Positions 54,031-64,000 of a stretch of DNA of 64,000 nucleotides are shown piece after piece. The notes under the pieces are model-generated. The model did no database searches. It was not told the DNA's origin and saw only the letters and a list, made by a program, of their open reading frames with translations. The stretch is from Aeromonas sp. RU39B (GTDB lineage Bacteria; Pseudomonadota; Gammaproteobacteria; Enterobacterales; Aeromonadaceae): assembly GCF_900156095.1 (NCBI RefSeq), contig NZ_FTMJ01000001.1, positions 496,001 through 560,000 of the forward strand. Direction: 5' to 3'. Every line of letters begins with the position of its first letter. Positions within the stretch are counted from its first letter, which is position 1. A program made the position numbers and the translations under genes.

Positions 54031-54762
54031 ATGCAGGCGGCACGCAGTGAACAACAAATCCTGAGCCCAACCAGTTGGTGTGACTTGCCGATGGGCGACT
54101 GGATGGCGACCGAAATTCAGTCCCGCCTCGATCTTTGGTGTCCTCACCTGTTTGGCTATCACCTGCTTAAAATTGGTGCGCTCAGTGCCGAGCTCTCTTG
54201 CCAAACGTCGACCATTCGCCATCAGTTGTCAGTGGCGCCGGCAGGGCGGGATCTGGCCATGCTGGCCGAGGTGACCGAGTTGCCAGTGCGCTGCGGCTCG
54301 GTAGATGCCTGCCTGCTGGCCCATACCCTCGATTTTTGTAAAGATCCCCATCAGGCGCTGCGTGAAGCCGAGCGAGTGTTGACTGCCGATGGCTGGATCA
54401 TCATCACCGGTTACAACCCGCTCAGTCTGGTGGGGCTGGGTAAGCTGTTACCCTGGTTTCGCCGTCGGCTGCCTTGGTCGGCGCGGATGTTTACACCCGG
54501 CCGGGTGATCGACTGGTTGCTGCTGCTCGGGTTTGAGGTGATGTTTGACGAGCGCTTTGGCTACTCCCTCAAGGGCGTTCACAGCATGGCCGGTTGGTGG
54601 CGTGAGAGTCTGGGGCATGACTATTGCCGCAGTTTCTCGTCGGTCTATATGCTGGCGGCGCGCAAACGCCGTATTCCACTGCAGCCGGTACGTAAATCCT
54701 GGCGCGTCGCACCACCGCTTATCACTCCCGGCATGGCGCGCACGGCTAATCGTCAGGGCTGA
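54031..54762 (+). CDS. yafS: Class I SAM-dependent methyltransferase, YafS-like
   Basis: A 243-residue methyltransferase. The methionine-adenosyl site is less obvious than usual, but the central core [20 protein letters not shown] and [11 protein letters not shown] match the Methyltransf_11 family. It lies between gloB and rnhA exactly as yafS does in E. coli. The substrate is unknown. Its end overlaps the end of rnhA by 10 bases tail to tail. Confidence 0.85.
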   Translation: MQAARSEQQILSPTSWCDLPMGDWMATEIQSRLDLWCPHLFGYHLLKIGALSAELSCQTSTIRHQLSVAPAGRDLAMLAEVTELPVRCGSVDACLLAHTLDFCKDPHQALREAERVLTADGWIIITGYNPLSLVGLGKLLPWFRRRLPWSARMFTPGRVIDWLLLLGFEVMFDERFGYSLKGVHSMAGWWRESLGHDYCRSFSSVYMLAARKRRIPLQPVRKSWRVAPPLITPGMARTANRQG

Positions 54763-55217
54763 TAGCCGCTGTCTTCGGGTAGGTCTTTACCGCTGGCTGC
54801 CTCACGGGCCAGCTCATCGCAACGCTCGTTTTCCGGATGACCCGAGTGCCCCTTGACCCACAGCCACTCCACCTGATGGCGAGATACCTCGGCATCGAGT
54901 TGTTTCCACAGATCCACATTTTTGACCGGTTCGCGGTTGGCCGTCAGCCACCCTTTGCGCTTCCAGCCGGTGATCCACTGGGTGATACCCTGGCGCACAT
55001 ACTGGCTGTCAGTGGTCAGGCGCACCTGGCAAGGCTCGTTTAGCGTCCGCAGCCCCATGATGGCCGCCATCAGCTCCATCCGGTTGTTGGTGGTCAGACG
55101 AAAACCGGCCGACAGCTCTTTTTTGTGCTCACCATAAATCAGCACGGCGCCGTAGCCACCCGGCCCCGGATTGCCCAGGCAAGAACCATCCGTATATAAA
55201 TCAATCTGTTTTAGCAT
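54753..55217 (-). CDS. rnhA: Ribonuclease HI
   Basis: A 154-residue RNase HI that degrades RNA in RNA-DNA hybrids. Catalytic acids are present in [12 protein letters not shown] (Asp10), NRMELMA (Glu48), LTTDSQYV (Asp70) and NERCDELA (Asp134). ATG at 55217 gives the usual start [11 protein letters not shown]. It is divergent from dnaQ as in E. coli. Confidence 0.96.
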   Translation of the reverse strand: MLKQIDLYTDGSCLGNPGPGGYGAVLIYGEHKKELSAGFRLTTNNRMELMAAIMGLRTLNEPCQVRLTTDSQYVRQGITQWITGWKRKGWLTANREPVKNVDLWKQLDAEVSRHQVEWLWVKGHSGHPENERCDELAREAASGKDLPEDSGYQP

Positions 55218-55267
55218 CTGCAATAGGGTAAACTTGGAGAAAATCAAAGTTTGACACAGAACCCAGC

Positions 55268-56005
55268 ATGAGCACACCCCAAGCCAATCGCCAAATCGTC
55301 CTCGATACCGAAACCACAGGTATGAACATGTCCGGCGGCCCGCACTATCTGGGCCACCGCATCATTGAAATCGGCTGCGTGGAGATCATCAACCGCAAGC
55401 TGACCGGTAATCACTTTCATGTCTATATCAAGCCCGATCGGGAAGTGGATCCGGAAGCCATTCAGGTGCACGGCATTACCGATGAGTTTTTGCGTGATAA
55501 GCCTTCGTTTGACAAAATTGCCGACGAGTTTATCGAGTTTATCCGTGGTGCCGAGCTGGTGGCGCACAACGCCCCCTTTGACGTGGGCTTCATGGATTAT
55601 GAGTTTGGCAAGCTGGGTCTGAGCCTCAAGACCACCGATATCTGCACGGTGACCGATACCCTAGCCATGGCCCGCGAAATATTCCCGGGCAAGCGCAACA
55701 ACCTGGACGTATTGTGCGAGCGCTATGGCATTGATAATTCCCACCGTACCTTGCACGGGGCGTTGCTTGACTCGGAGATCCTCGCCGACGTCTACCTGCT
55801 GATGACCGGTGGCCAGACCAAGCTTAATCTGGCGAGTGAATCGGCCGATACCAATAGCAGTGCGCAAGATACCGGGATCCGCCGGTTGAGCCTTGAGCGT
55901 CCGCGCCTGAAGGTGATCCGTGCCGATGATGCCACGCTGGCCGTGCATGAAAGTCGTCTGGATTTGGTGCAAAAGAAAGGGGGAAGCTGTCTGTGGCGTC
56001 AATAA
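55268..56005 (+). CDS. dnaQ: DNA polymerase III epsilon subunit (proofreading exonuclease)
   Basis: A 245-residue DEDDh exonuclease: Exo [10 protein letters not shown] (Asp and Glu near 12-14), Exo II region [13 protein letters not shown] and Exo [18 protein letters not shown]. The C-terminal segment after residue 190 is the polymerase-alpha-binding tail. It edits replication errors. Its end overlaps the next gene by 13 bases. Confidence 0.96.
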   Translation: MSTPQANRQIVLDTETTGMNMSGGPHYLGHRIIEIGCVEIINRKLTGNHFHVYIKPDREVDPEAIQVHGITDEFLRDKPSFDKIADEFIEFIRGAELVAHNAPFDVGFMDYEFGKLGLSLKTTDICTVTDTLAMAREIFPGKRNNLDVLCERYGIDNSHRTLHGALLDSEILADVYLLMTGGQTKLNLASESADTNSSAQDTGIRRLSLERPRLKVIRADDATLAVHESRLDLVQKKGGSCLWRQ

Positions 56006-57258
56006 AGCAAGCTTGTTTGCTGTTATCACTGCTGATGACTCCGTGGCTGGCTGCAGCCGAAGAGCCAGTGGGGGCGGCGGACATTCCCTTGCTGGCCAAC
56101 CGCTTTCGCATCGACCATGGCGTGAAGGAAGTCACCTTCATTATCAAGCGTATTGAAGGAGGCGGGCCGGTTATTCTGGTTCGTCCCGATGGCAGCAAGC
56201 TCTATAGTCATCGCCATCCAGCCGGTGACGTGGGCTGGTTACAGACCAAAGATGCCGAGCTGATTACGGTGCGTGACCCCATGCCGGGCCCTTGGCAGGC
56301 TATTGGCAACATCGATCCGGACAACCGGGTGCGGCTGCTGTCAGATATTGAACTGCAATATGATCCCCTGCCGATGCGGGTGTTCCAAAGCGAAATCCTT
56401 AAAGTCACCAGCCGGGTGATCATTGATGGCGCTCAGGCCACCGACAAAGACTATGTCTCGGATCTGGGCATGACCCTGCGTCTGCAATCGCTGCCCCACA
56501 CGGAAGGGGCGGAGCAGGAGGATATTCAAGTTGGCCACTATCTGGATAATGGCCAGGATCTTGATGAGCGGCCGCACGATGGCGTGTTGACGGCGCGGGT
56601 GGTGCTTGAGGCAGATCCCGGCAAGTATCGCGCTATCATTTCGACTGGCAACGAGGTGTTTGTTCGTGCGCGCAGCCAGGAGATCTTCATCTATCCCCAG
56701 CCATTTCAATATTCGCTAAATCCGCCGACCGAGAAAGAGGGGCCCAAGCTCTCTTTGTTGGTTGACCGGGAAGAGCTCGACCCTGGCAGTCTGGCTGTGA
56801 CCGGTCAGGTGCTGGACCCGTCCGGCGTAGCAACACCGTTCAATGGCAGTGGCACTGAGCAGAACCTCTCATTGACGCTGACCAAGCCGGAGATGGTCGG
56901 GCTCTATCAGGTGCAAGCCACCCTGCTCGCCACCACTAAGGGTGGGCGTGAAGTGCAGTTGCAACTGCCACAGCGGGAGTTCTCCATCTCGCCAAAACCG
57001 GTGATCGAGCCGGTAGTGAGCCAAGCGGCTTCAGCGGCTGAGGCCACCGAGCATGCCAACGAGGAGGGAACGTCACTGTGGGTATGGATTGCCGCCGGTG
57101 TCGGCGTACTGCTCCTGTTGCTCGCTGCAGTCGGTTTTATCCTGATGCAAAAGCGCAAGGCGCTGAAAAAGGCACTGGCAGCACGTCAGGCGGCGGAGGA
57201 GCAAGCCTCAGCTAAGGCTCCGGCCAGCGAGGTTGATCTCAACCAGCCCGAGCAGTAG
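55993..57258 (+). CDS. TIGR03503-like membrane-anchored protein
   Basis: A 421-residue protein with a signal peptide (ACLLLSLLMTPWLAAA), a long periplasmic beta-rich region, a C-terminal TM helix (about residues 357-378) and a basic/alanine-rich cytoplasmic tail. It resembles the TIGR03503 family that sits beside dnaQ in Vibrio, Shewanella and Aeromonas. The function is unknown. The start is GTG at 55993 inside the end of dnaQ, with a GGGGGAAG site upstream, so translation is coupled. Confidence 0.75.
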   Translation: MASIKQACLLLSLLMTPWLAAAEEPVGAADIPLLANRFRIDHGVKEVTFIIKRIEGGGPVILVRPDGSKLYSHRHPAGDVGWLQTKDAELITVRDPMPGPWQAIGNIDPDNRVRLLSDIELQYDPLPMRVFQSEILKVTSRVIIDGAQATDKDYVSDLGMTLRLQSLPHTEGAEQEDIQVGHYLDNGQDLDERPHDGVLTARVVLEADPGKYRAIISTGNEVFVRARSQEIFIYPQPFQYSLNPPTEKEGPKLSLLVDREELDPGSLAVTGQVLDPSGVATPFNGSGTEQNLSLTLTKPEMVGLYQVQATLLATTKGGREVQLQLPQREFSISPKPVIEPVVSQAASAAEATEHANEEGTSLWVWIAAGVGVLLLLLAAVGFILMQKRKALKKALAARQAAEEQASAKAPASEVDLNQPEQ

Positions 57259-57270
57259 CTAAGTGGCACC

Positions 57271-57309
57271 AACAGTAAGGGGGAGAGCAGAGGCTCCCCC
57301 TTACTGTTA
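57271..57309. terminator. Hairpin between convergent genes
   Basis: AACAGTAAGGGGGAG and CTCCCCCTTACTGTT form a perfect 15-base-pair stem. No long T-run follows in either direction, so it may act as a termination or mRNA-end structure. Confidence 0.6.
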
Positions 57310-57323
57310 GAGAGAGATAACGC

Positions 57324-58841
57324 TCAGTGGCCACCTTGGTAGTTATCACGGTAGGCATCACGAATGGCCAGGAACTGTTCGAGATTGGCCAGCATGAGGT
57401 CGACCAGTGTCGGGTCGAAATGGCGGCCACGCTCCTCTTCAATCAGTGCCAGCACTTTATCGAGCGGCCAGGCCTGTTTGTAGCAACGATCCGAACCGAG
57501 GGCATCGAACACATCAGCCAGCGCCACAATGCGCCCTTCAAGTGGAATAGCATCACCCGCCAAGCCGTTTGGATAACCAGAACCATCCCACTTCTCATGA
57601 TGGTTGCCGGCAATCAGGGCGCCGGTCTGGAACAGCTGCAGCTGACTGCCCGAGAGCATATCCTGCCCAAGCCGGGCGTGGGTTTTCATCACGGTCCACT
57701 CTTCTGCGGTCAGCTTGCCGGGTTTGTGCAAAATGGCATCCGGGATGCCGACCTTACCGATATCGTGCAGGGGGGATGCCCGCTTGATGAGCTCGGTGCG
57801 TTCATCGCCAAGGCCAAGCAGCTTGCAAAATAGCTCGGTATACAGAGCGACCCGTTTGACATGCAGCCCGGACTCTTTGGAGCGGCTTTCGACCAGCTCG
57901 CCGATGCGGTAGATGATCTCGCGCTGGTTGTCGGCTATGACCTCGTTGAGGCGGATATTCTCCAGCGCCACCACAATGTTTTCGGTAAACAGGCTGAGCA
58001 GGTTGGCATCCATCTCACTCAGGTGCTGGCCACCTTCAATATGAAACAGGAGCTGATAGCGACTGTTCTTGCAAAACAGCACCAGCTCTTCCTTGCCATA
58101 CACGTTGGATTGCTGCGCGATTGCCTGCTGCACAATAGCCGGCGCATGTTTGACATCGGTGTCGACCAGCGTCGGTGAGAAGGGGCTTAAGCACTCTTCA
58201 CTTTGCACCGCGTAAGCGTGCTGGCGGATATCGTAGAGGGCGGAGTCTTCCAGATTGAGCAGTGCCGTGAGTTGCTCGCGGGCACCGTCGATAAACTGGC
58301 GCAATGCGCGTTTTTCAAAGATGCCGCGCGACGCCTCAATCACTTTTTGCAGGCCGCGGCGGTTACGCTCAAGCGTGCGGATATCGCGATAAGAGCGCAA
58401 ACTGGCGCGCAGTAAGGTGCGCAATTTCTGGGAAGTAAGTTCGGTTTTGTCCTTGTAGTCGTTGATATCAAAGTTGGCGACCACATCGTCTTCCGGCGCC
58501 TGTCCAGGTTGGCCGGTACGCAGCACAATGCGCACCATGCTGTTGCCAAGCTCTTCACGCACGTAGCGCACTACATCAAGGCCGGCATGGTCACTCTCCA
58601 TCACCACATCCAGCAGCATCAAGGCCACATCGCTGTGCTGGGCCAGCATCGCCTTGGCCTCTTTGGCACTGTAGGCACTCAGCAGATCCAGCCCCTTGCC
58701 ATCGAACTCGAACTGGGAGAGGGTCATGCGGGTTACTCTATGCACCTCGACATCATCATCGATAACCAGCACCTTCCATTGCTTTTTGGGGCCTGGGGAG
58801 GCAGCGTTCTCGTCATCAATGATCAGGATTTCATCATCCAT
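57324..58841 (-). CDS. Response regulator with DUF3369 and HD-GYP domains
   Basis: A 505-residue cytoplasmic protein: receiver domain (about 20-145, phospho-acceptor Asp78 in LMLLDVVM), DUF3369 (about 155-310) and HD-GYP (about 315-500). The HD-GYP core is intact (HDIGKVGIP, HHEKWDGSGYP), so it should hydrolyse c-di-GMP. No histidine kinase is adjacent. The N-terminal 20 residues are acidic. With the GGDEF/EAL protein at 42781 it is a second c-di-GMP enzyme in the window. Confidence 0.9.
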   Translation of the reverse strand: MDDEILIIDDENAASPGPKKQWKVLVIDDDVEVHRVTRMTLSQFEFDGKGLDLLSAYSAKEAKAMLAQHSDVALMLLDVVMESDHAGLDVVRYVREELGNSMVRIVLRTGQPGQAPEDDVVANFDINDYKDKTELTSQKLRTLLRASLRSYRDIRTLERNRRGLQKVIEASRGIFEKRALRQFIDGAREQLTALLNLEDSALYDIRQHAYAVQSEECLSPFSPTLVDTDVKHAPAIVQQAIAQQSNVYGKEELVLFCKNSRYQLLFHIEGGQHLSEMDANLLSLFTENIVVALENIRLNEVIADNQREIIYRIGELVESRSKESGLHVKRVALYTELFCKLLGLGDERTELIKRASPLHDIGKVGIPDAILHKPGKLTAEEWTVMKTHARLGQDMLSGSQLQLFQTGALIAGNHHEKWDGSGYPNGLAGDAIPLEGRIVALADVFDALGSDRCYKQAWPLDKVLALIEEERGRHFDPTLVDLMLANLEQFLAIRDAYRDNYQGGH

Positions 58842-59003
58842 AGCACAATCCAGAGGTGAGTCTTACAGCACGATAGCGTGTTAACCAAGATTAGGAAATC
58901 TGTAGCAAAATGAAAATGCGACAAGGCTCCAAGGTTTAAATATCTTTTACGACCGGATTCATATTGCTCTTGAGCCTGATTGAGTCAATTCGAACCCAAT
59001 ATG

Positions 59004-59031
59004 AAAAAAAAACGCCTCCGCAAGGGAGGCG
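59004..59031 (-). terminator. Terminator of fadE
   Basis: CGCCTCC (59013-59019) and GGAGGCG (59025-59031) form a stem; on the minus strand it is followed by nine T. It is just beyond the fadE stop codon. Confidence 0.88.
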
Positions 59032-59051
59032 CAAAAATCACGAGTGTCGCA

Positions 59052-61508
59052 TCAGGCTGCGTGATGGAAACTGGCCGGTTGGCAAAGGCTCTTGTCGGCC
59101 GCCAGCTCGGCGGGATCAAAATCATCCACGTTGATGGTGCGAAGACGCCCTTGCTCGGCGCGGCGCAGCAGGTCAGCCTGCGCGTCGCTCAGAATGCCGG
59201 CTGCCAGCCCCTCATCGGCCACCTTGTCGAGAGCCATAAAGGGACGCTTGCTGCCTTGTGCCTGGCACACTTTGTCAAACAGAGGCTCGGCGGCGAGAAC
59301 GTCATCAAGCGCTTGCTCAAGCAGGCCAAACGGGTTGCCCTCTTCGCGGGTCAGGTATTGGCCGCGAGCCAGGCGGCTGCGGGCCTCGCAAGGCGTCTGC
59401 AGCAGACGCGCCACTTGTTGATCGAGTCGGTCGCCCGGTTTTTGCAGATCTCTGCCCAGCGGCATGGCCACCACCCGCAGAGCCAGTCCAATCCAGCGAT
59501 TGGGGAAGTTGCGCAGCAGCTCATCAATGGCCAACTGCGCTTTGTAGAGTGCATCTTGCAGTGCCCAGTGCAGCAGCGGCAGATCGGATTTTTGACGCCC
59601 CTCATCGGCAAAGCGCTTGAGCGCCGCGCTGGCCAGATAGAGCTGGCTCAATACATCCCCAAGGCGCGCCGAGACGCGCTCACGACGCTTGAGGCTGCCG
59701 CCCAGAGTGCCCATCGCCACGTCCGAGAGGAAGGCGAGGGTGGCCGAGAGGCGGGTTATCTGCTGATAGTAACGACGGGTCTCATCCTTGAACGGGGAGG
59801 CCACCAGTCTGGCACCGGTCAACCCCATCCACAGACTGCGCACCATGTTGCTTATCGCAAAGCCGACGTGGCTGAACATGGCGTTATCAAACTCCCGCAA
59901 CCCCTGCTCGTTATCGGCCATGCCAGCGGCCAGCATCTCCTTGAGTACGAACGGATGGCAGCGAATCGCCCCCTGACCGTAAATGATCATGCTACGGGTC
60001 AGAATGTTGGCCCCTTCCACTGTGATGGCGATGGGCGCACCCTGATAGGAGCGGGCAAGGTAGTTGTTGGGCCCCATGCAGATGGCCTTACCGCCGTGAA
60101 TATCCATCGCATCGATGATGCATTTCTGGCCACGATCGGTCAGGTGGTATTTGACAATCGCCGAGATGACCGAGGGTTTTTGCCCCAGATCGATACCGGC
60201 CACGGTCAGGTTGGCGGCTGCCCCCATGATGTAGGCGTTACCGCCGATGCGGGCGAGCGGCTCTTCAATTCCTTCCATCTTGCCGATGGGGAGCTTGAAT
60301 TGACGGCGGATCCGGCTGTAGGCACCAGCGGCCAGCGCCAGCATCTTGACCCCACCGGTGCTGTTGGAGGGCAGAGTGATGCCACGGCCGACCGAGAGGC
60401 ACTCGACCAGCATGCGCCAGCCCTGACCGGCCATGGTGGCGCCGCCAATAATAAAATCGATGGGAACGAACACATCCTTGCCGCGGGTTGGGCCATTTTG
60501 GAATGGCACGTTGAGCGGGAAGTGGCGCCGGCCGATGTCAACCCCCTTGGTGTCGGTCGGGATCAGGGCGCAGGTGATACCGAGCTCTTCCACATCGCCC
60601 AGCAGATGCTCCGGGTCTTTGAGTTTGAATGCCAATCCAAGCACGGTGGCGATGGGGGCGAGGGTGATGTAGCGCTTATTCCAGGTCAGGCGCATGCCCA
60701 GCACTTCCTTGCCTTGCCATTCGCCTTTGCACACCACGCCGGTGTCAGGGATCGATCCGGCATCCGACCCTGCCTCCGGGCTGGTCAGGGCAAAGCAGGG
60801 GATCTCTTTGCCCAGCGCCAAGCGTGGCAGGTAGTAATCTTTTTGCTCGTCAGTGCCATAGTGCTGCAGCAATTCACCCGGGCCGAGGGAGTTGGGCACC
60901 CCGACGGTTGAGGCGAGCACGGCGCTGGCGCCGCACAGTTTTTGCAGCACGCAGGATTGGGCGTAGGCGGAGAACTCAAGACCACCGTACTTTTTCTTGA
61001 TGATCATGGCGAAGAACTTGTTCTCCTTGAGGTACTGCCACACCTCGGGAGAGAGATCGGCGCGCTGATGGGTCACTTCCCAGTCATTGACCATGCGGCA
61101 CACCACTTCCACCGGACCGTCGAGGAACGCCTGCTCTTCTGCACTTAACGTGTTGACCGGCACGCTGTGCAGCTTTTGCCAGTCAGGGCTGCCGGCGAAC
61201 AGTTCAGCTTCCCACCAGGTGGTGCCGGCTTCGATGGCCTCTTTTTCGGTGCGGGACATCTCGGGCATGATCCCTTTGTAGAGCCGAAACAGGGGGCGCG
61301 AGAGGGTGTTGCGACGAAAATCCGTCAGATTGACGGCAAGGGCGATGACAGCAAACACCAGCCACAGCGGCCAAGGAAGATGGTCGTAGAGGGCGGCAAC
61401 TATCATGGCACCAAAGGTGATCAGCGTGGACATCATCAGAGACAGCCGGTGATAGGCGACTATCCCGATGACGATCAGGACCCCGAGTAGGGTGAGGGTC
61501 GTGGTCAT
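59052..61508 (-). CDS. fadE: Acyl-CoA dehydrogenase FadE
   Basis: An 818-residue FadE with two or three N-terminal hydrophobic segments (residues 1-60), acyl-CoA dehydrogenase core ([53 protein letters not shown]) and C-terminal DUF1974 region. Length is close to E. coli FadE (814). The ATG at 61508 has GGAG 6 bases upstream; a longer frame starting at 61817 has no support. It catalyses the first step of beta-oxidation and is divergent from gmhA as in E. coli. Confidence 0.94.
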   Translation of the reverse strand: MTTTLTLLGVLIVIGIVAYHRLSLMMSTLITFGAMIVAALYDHLPWPLWLVFAVIALAVNLTDFRRNTLSRPLFRLYKGIMPEMSRTEKEAIEAGTTWWEAELFAGSPDWQKLHSVPVNTLSAEEQAFLDGPVEVVCRMVNDWEVTHQRADLSPEVWQYLKENKFFAMIIKKKYGGLEFSAYAQSCVLQKLCGASAVLASTVGVPNSLGPGELLQHYGTDEQKDYYLPRLALGKEIPCFALTSPEAGSDAGSIPDTGVVCKGEWQGKEVLGMRLTWNKRYITLAPIATVLGLAFKLKDPEHLLGDVEELGITCALIPTDTKGVDIGRRHFPLNVPFQNGPTRGKDVFVPIDFIIGGATMAGQGWRMLVECLSVGRGITLPSNSTGGVKMLALAAGAYSRIRRQFKLPIGKMEGIEEPLARIGGNAYIMGAAANLTVAGIDLGQKPSVISAIVKYHLTDRGQKCIIDAMDIHGGKAICMGPNNYLARSYQGAPIAITVEGANILTRSMIIYGQGAIRCHPFVLKEMLAAGMADNEQGLREFDNAMFSHVGFAISNMVRSLWMGLTGARLVASPFKDETRRYYQQITRLSATLAFLSDVAMGTLGGSLKRRERVSARLGDVLSQLYLASAALKRFADEGRQKSDLPLLHWALQDALYKAQLAIDELLRNFPNRWIGLALRVVAMPLGRDLQKPGDRLDQQVARLLQTPCEARSRLARGQYLTREEGNPFGLLEQALDDVLAAEPLFDKVCQAQGSKRPFMALDKVADEGLAAGILSDAQADLLRRAEQGRLRTINVDDFDPAELAADKSLCQPASFHHAA

Positions 61509-61759
61509 GGTGTGCTCCTTGCGTTGTGTTCCGGTGGCAGGCAGATCCGGCTGGTTTGCTAACTCATCCAGAGGTCTGACCTGTTTATCATGGCTCTTTG
61601 TAAACGATACGTAGCAAGTTATCAAGTTGTTTACATTCGGCTGGCGTAAATGCGAATTTTTGCTATCAATGCGCGATCCGTGGGCGTGAAGCCGCCGCAG
61701 GCTTGTGAGAGAATGGATGACCTTTGCGACCTGCCGCGATAACACGAAAGAGAGCAACC

Positions 61760-62338
61760 ATGTACCAAGATCTGATCCGTGCAGAATTGACCGAAGCTGC
61801 CAGCGTGCTGGAAACATTCCTGTCTGATGGACAAAACCTGCAAAACATTGAAGCCGCTGCCAAGTTGCTGGCCGATTCTTTCAAGCAAGAGGGCAAGGTG
61901 CTCTCCTGCGGTAACGGTGGTTCCCATTGCGATGCCATGCACTTTGCCGAGGAGTTGACCGGGCGTTATCGGGAAAACCGTCCAGGCTACGCCGGGATTG
62001 CCATTTCCGATCCGAGCCACCTCTCCTGCGTTTCCAACGATTTTGGCTACGACTATGTCTTCTCACGTTATGTGGAAGCGGTGGGGCGTCGTGGCGACGT
62101 GCTGCTTGGCATCTCGACCAGCGGCAACTCTGGCAACATCGTCAAGGCTATCGAGGCTGCTCGCGCCAAGGGCATGAAGGTGATTGCCCTGACTGGCAAG
62201 GATGGCGGCAAGATGGCCGGTCTGGCTGACGTGGAGATCCGCGTGCCGCACTTTGGTTATGCCGATCGCATTCAGGAAGTGCACATCAAGGTGATCCACA
62301 TCCTGATCCAGCTGGTTGAGAAGGAAATGGCGAAGTAA
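61760..62338 (+). CDS. gmhA: Phosphoheptose isomerase
   Basis: A 192-residue SIS-domain isomerase that converts sedoheptulose 7-phosphate to D-glycero-D-manno-heptose 7-phosphate for LPS core synthesis. Motifs include [30 protein letters not shown] and [13 protein letters not shown] at 61760 is preceded by AAAGAGAG. It is followed by yafJ, as in E. coli. Confidence 0.95.
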   Translation: MYQDLIRAELTEAASVLETFLSDGQNLQNIEAAAKLLADSFKQEGKVLSCGNGGSHCDAMHFAEELTGRYRENRPGYAGIAISDPSHLSCVSNDFGYDYVFSRYVEAVGRRGDVLLGISTSGNSGNIVKAIEAARAKGMKVIALTGKDGGKMAGLADVEIRVPHFGYADRIQEVHIKVIHILIQLVEKEMAK

Positions 62339-62363
62339 CCGTGCCATCAGGCAGGAGGGCGTG

Positions 62364-63146
62364 ATGTGTGAACTGCTCGGCATGAGTGCAAATGTCCCGA
62401 CCGACATCTGCTTCAGCTTTACCGGGTTGATGTTGCGTGGCGGCAAGACCGGACCGCATCGCGATGGTTGGGGGATCACCTTTTACGAGGGGAAGGGGTT
62501 TCGCACCTTCAAGGATCCCCAGCCGAGCGCCGAGTCCCAGATAGCCAAACTGGTGCAGAACTACCCCATCAAGAGTTGTGCTGTGGTGAGTCATATTCGC
62601 CAGGCTAACCGGGGCAATGTCTCGCTGGAAAACACGCACCCCTTCACCCGTGAGCTCTGGGGCCGTTACTGGACCTTTGCCCACAACGGGCAGTTGACTG
62701 GCTGGAAGGCACTGCCGACCGGCCGTCATCGCCCAGTCGGGGAGACGGACAGTGAGCATGCGTTTTGCTGGCTGCTCAATGAGCTTGAGAGCAAATACAA
62801 GCGCCAGCCGGCCAACTTCCCGGCCATGTTTCGCTATCTGGCCGGATTGTGCCAGCAGTTGCGCGCTCTGGGGGTCTTTAACATGCTGCTGTCAGACGGC
62901 GAGTATGTGATGACCTTTTGCACGAACAACCTGCACTGGTTGACCCGCCGTGCGCCCTTTGGCGAAGCGAGCCTGCTTGATGAACAGGTCACCATCGATT
63001 TTCAGAGCGAAACCACCCCTGATGATGTGGTGACGCTGATTGCCACGCGGCCGCTCACCGGCAACGAACAGTGGCAGGCGATGGTTCCGGGTGAGTTTAA
63101 TCTGTTTCGCCTTGGCGAGCGCATTGCAGGCGGCGTGATGAAGTAA
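62364..63146 (+). CDS. yafJ: Class II glutamine amidotransferase, YafJ family
   Basis: A 260-residue Ntn-type amidotransferase. The nucleophile Cys2 is directly after the start (MCELLGM). SHIRQANRGNVSLENTHPF and FAHNGQL contain the usual GATase class II residues. ATG at 62364 follows AGGAGGG by 3 bases. The acceptor substrate is unknown. It is 25 bases downstream of gmhA and probably in the same operon. Confidence 0.93.
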   Translation: MCELLGMSANVPTDICFSFTGLMLRGGKTGPHRDGWGITFYEGKGFRTFKDPQPSAESQIAKLVQNYPIKSCAVVSHIRQANRGNVSLENTHPFTRELWGRYWTFAHNGQLTGWKALPTGRHRPVGETDSEHAFCWLLNELESKYKRQPANFPAMFRYLAGLCQQLRALGVFNMLLSDGEYVMTFCTNNLHWLTRRAPFGEASLLDEQVTIDFQSETTPDDVVTLIATRPLTGNEQWQAMVPGEFNLFRLGERIAGGVMK

Positions 63147-63180
63147 GGGGTGCCGTCACCTTGCGGTGTTTGAGCATAAC

Positions 63181-63211
63181 AAAGGGAGGCCATGGCCTCC
63201 CTTTGGTTTTT
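63181..63211. terminator. Terminator between yafJ and purN
   Basis: AAAGGGAGGCC and GGCCTCCCTTT form an 11-base-pair stem, followed rightward by GGTTTTT. It separates convergent genes. Confidence 0.85.
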
Positions 63212-63231
63212 AGCTCTGTAACGATGCTGCG

Positions 63232-63870
63232 TTATTCGTCGGCGTAGCCGGACGGGCCGAGCGGCTCGCCATCCATCAGCGCCTTGTCCGCCATCATGAC
63301 CAGACGGCCCATACAGAACCAGCTGACCACCAGCGGGTAGATGGCGTGCTCCTGCACTTGCACCCGGGCGGCGACCTCCTCTTCGCGGTCATCCGCAAAG
63401 ATGGGAACGCGCGCCTGCAGCACCACAGGGCCACCATCGAGCTCTTCGGTGACGAAGTGCACACTGGCGCCATGCTCCTCTTCACCGGCTTCAATGGCAC
63501 GGCGATGAGTGTGCAGCCCTTGATACTTGGGCAGCAGAGAGGGGTGGATATTGAGCATGCGACCACGAAAGCGAGCGATAAACTCGGGCGACAGAATCCG
63601 CATAAAGCCGGCCATGACAATAAGGTCCGGCGCAAAGCCTGCGACGGTTTCGGCGAGCGCCGCGTCATAGGTTGCACGGTCCGGGTAATCGCCTGCGCTG
63701 AGCACGGCGGTATCGCATCCGGCTTCGCGTGCCCGGGTGAGGCCATACGCCTCACCCTTGTTGCTCACCACGGCCACCACCTTGCCGGCAATGCGCCCGG
63801 TGGAGCAGGCATCCAGAATCGCTTGCAGATTGCTTCCGTTGCCGGAGATCAGCACCACAATGCGTTTCAT
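63232..63870 (-). CDS. purN: Phosphoribosylglycinamide formyltransferase 1
   Basis: A 212-residue GAR transformylase for the third step of purine synthesis. The substrate loop [10 protein letters not shown] (residues 10-19), catalytic Asn/His in [14 protein letters not shown] (near 104-117) and Asp in ELDGGPV are all present. It overlaps purM by an ATGA junction. Confidence 0.96.
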   Translation of the reverse strand: MKRIVVLISGNGSNLQAILDACSTGRIAGKVVAVVSNKGEAYGLTRAREAGCDTAVLSAGDYPDRATYDAALAETVAGFAPDLIVMAGFMRILSPEFIARFRGRMLNIHPSLLPKYQGLHTHRRAIEAGEEEHGASVHFVTEELDGGPVVLQARVPIFADDREEEVAARVQVQEHAIYPLVVSWFCMGRLVMMADKALMDGEPLGPSGYADE

Positions 63871-64000
63871 TGGATAACGACCTGCTCCTCGCCATCGGCG
63901 GCATCAGCAATGTGGCCGATGTGCCAGGCTTGCTCACCTTCCGCCTTAAGCAGAGCCAGCGCCTTGTCGAGCTCGCTGGCTGGCAGGGCGATGATCATGC
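63867..64000 (-). CDS. purM: Phosphoribosylformylglycinamidine cyclo-ligase (C-terminal end only)
   Basis: The last about 44 residues of a protein ending at the TGA at 63867-63869 are visible. The tail [20 protein letters not shown] followed by [16 protein letters not shown] is typical of PurM. Its stop overlaps the purN start codon by 4 bases, the usual purM-purN arrangement. The rest lies beyond the right edge. Confidence 0.85.
   Translation of the reverse strand, partial: MIIALPASELDKALALLKAEGEQAWHIGHIADAADGEEQVVIQ

Noticed and set aside
58980..60911. A 643-codon open frame on the plus strand inside fadE
   Set aside because: It is antisense to the well-supported fadE gene and its translation is low-complexity His/Gly/Gln-rich, as expected for a shadow of high-GC coding DNA.
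1..64000. Defence systems, prophage genes, CRISPR arrays or toxin-antitoxin pairs
   Set aside because: None of the genes read in either strand has features of these systems, and no regularly spaced repeats were seen.

Overview
The window is chromosomal DNA of a GC-rich gammaproteobacterium, most likely Aeromonas. This rests on codon use, on lineage-typical families (a VC2046/SO_2500-type protein, a TIGR03503-type protein beside dnaQ, PsrA, HexR) and on blocks that keep E. coli gene order: yafD/mltD/gloB/yafS/rnhA/dnaQ, fadE/gmhA/yafJ, purM-purN, tamA-tamB, and a ynjA/ynjB/ynjC/ynjD/ynjF operon. The species is inferred, not proven. I saw no prophage, CRISPR array or rRNA operon. There are two tRNA genes, Thr(CGT) and Tyr(GTA).

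Layout. 0-6.2 kb: the start of a PAS-PAS sensor gene (probably a chemoreceptor), a DHA2-type MFS exporter, and two paralogous LysR regulators flanking a carboxymuconolactone decarboxylase-like gene and an aldo/keto reductase. 6.2-12.9 kb: a visibly AT-richer accessory segment next to tRNA-Thr. It holds a cold-shock gene with a small cysteine-containing companion, a relic of a REP-associated (Y1) transposase, and a four-gene flavoenzyme cluster. 13.1-18.9 kb: a PHP phosphatase, then a six-gene pyroglutamate operon (pxpB-pxpC-pxpA, DUF969 and DUF979 membrane proteins, pcp). 19-28.3 kb: psrA with an acyl-CoA dehydrogenase, pykA-hexR facing glk, and ahpC-ahpF. 28.5-34.6 kb: the ynj-like ABC transporter operon. 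34.7-41.4 kb: ppiC, a small membrane protein, tamA-tamB and tRNA-Tyr. 41.5-47.7 kb: a VC2046-like gene, raiA with a consensus CRP site, a GGDEF/EAL protein and slt. 47.8-53.1 kb: a LacI-family regulator, a probable unannotated structured RNA, a YeeZ-like protein, yciA, a YafD-like lipoprotein and mltD. 53.2-64 kb: gloB, yafS, rnhA, dnaQ, a TIGR03503-like gene, an HD-GYP response regulator, fadE, gmhA, yafJ, purN and the end of purM.

The most notable system is at 7.7-12.75 kb. A small FMN-reductase subunit and an 806-residue three-domain flavoprotein are transcribed away from a LysR regulator and an ApbE flavin transferase that has no export signal. The arrangement resembles the heterodimeric NADH:(hydroxy)cinnamate reductase (Crd) described in Vibrio. 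The active site keeps the proton-donor arginine but lacks the histidine that holds the second carboxylate in fumarate reductases, so a monocarboxylic enoate (cinnamate- or acrylate-type) is the likely electron acceptor.

Other points of interest: the pyroglutamate operon with two membrane proteins of unknown function that may be its transporter; a predicted five-hairpin RNA downstream of the LacI-family gene, with a perfect LacI-type operator just upstream of it; and candidate operators for HexR, PsrA and CRP in the expected places.
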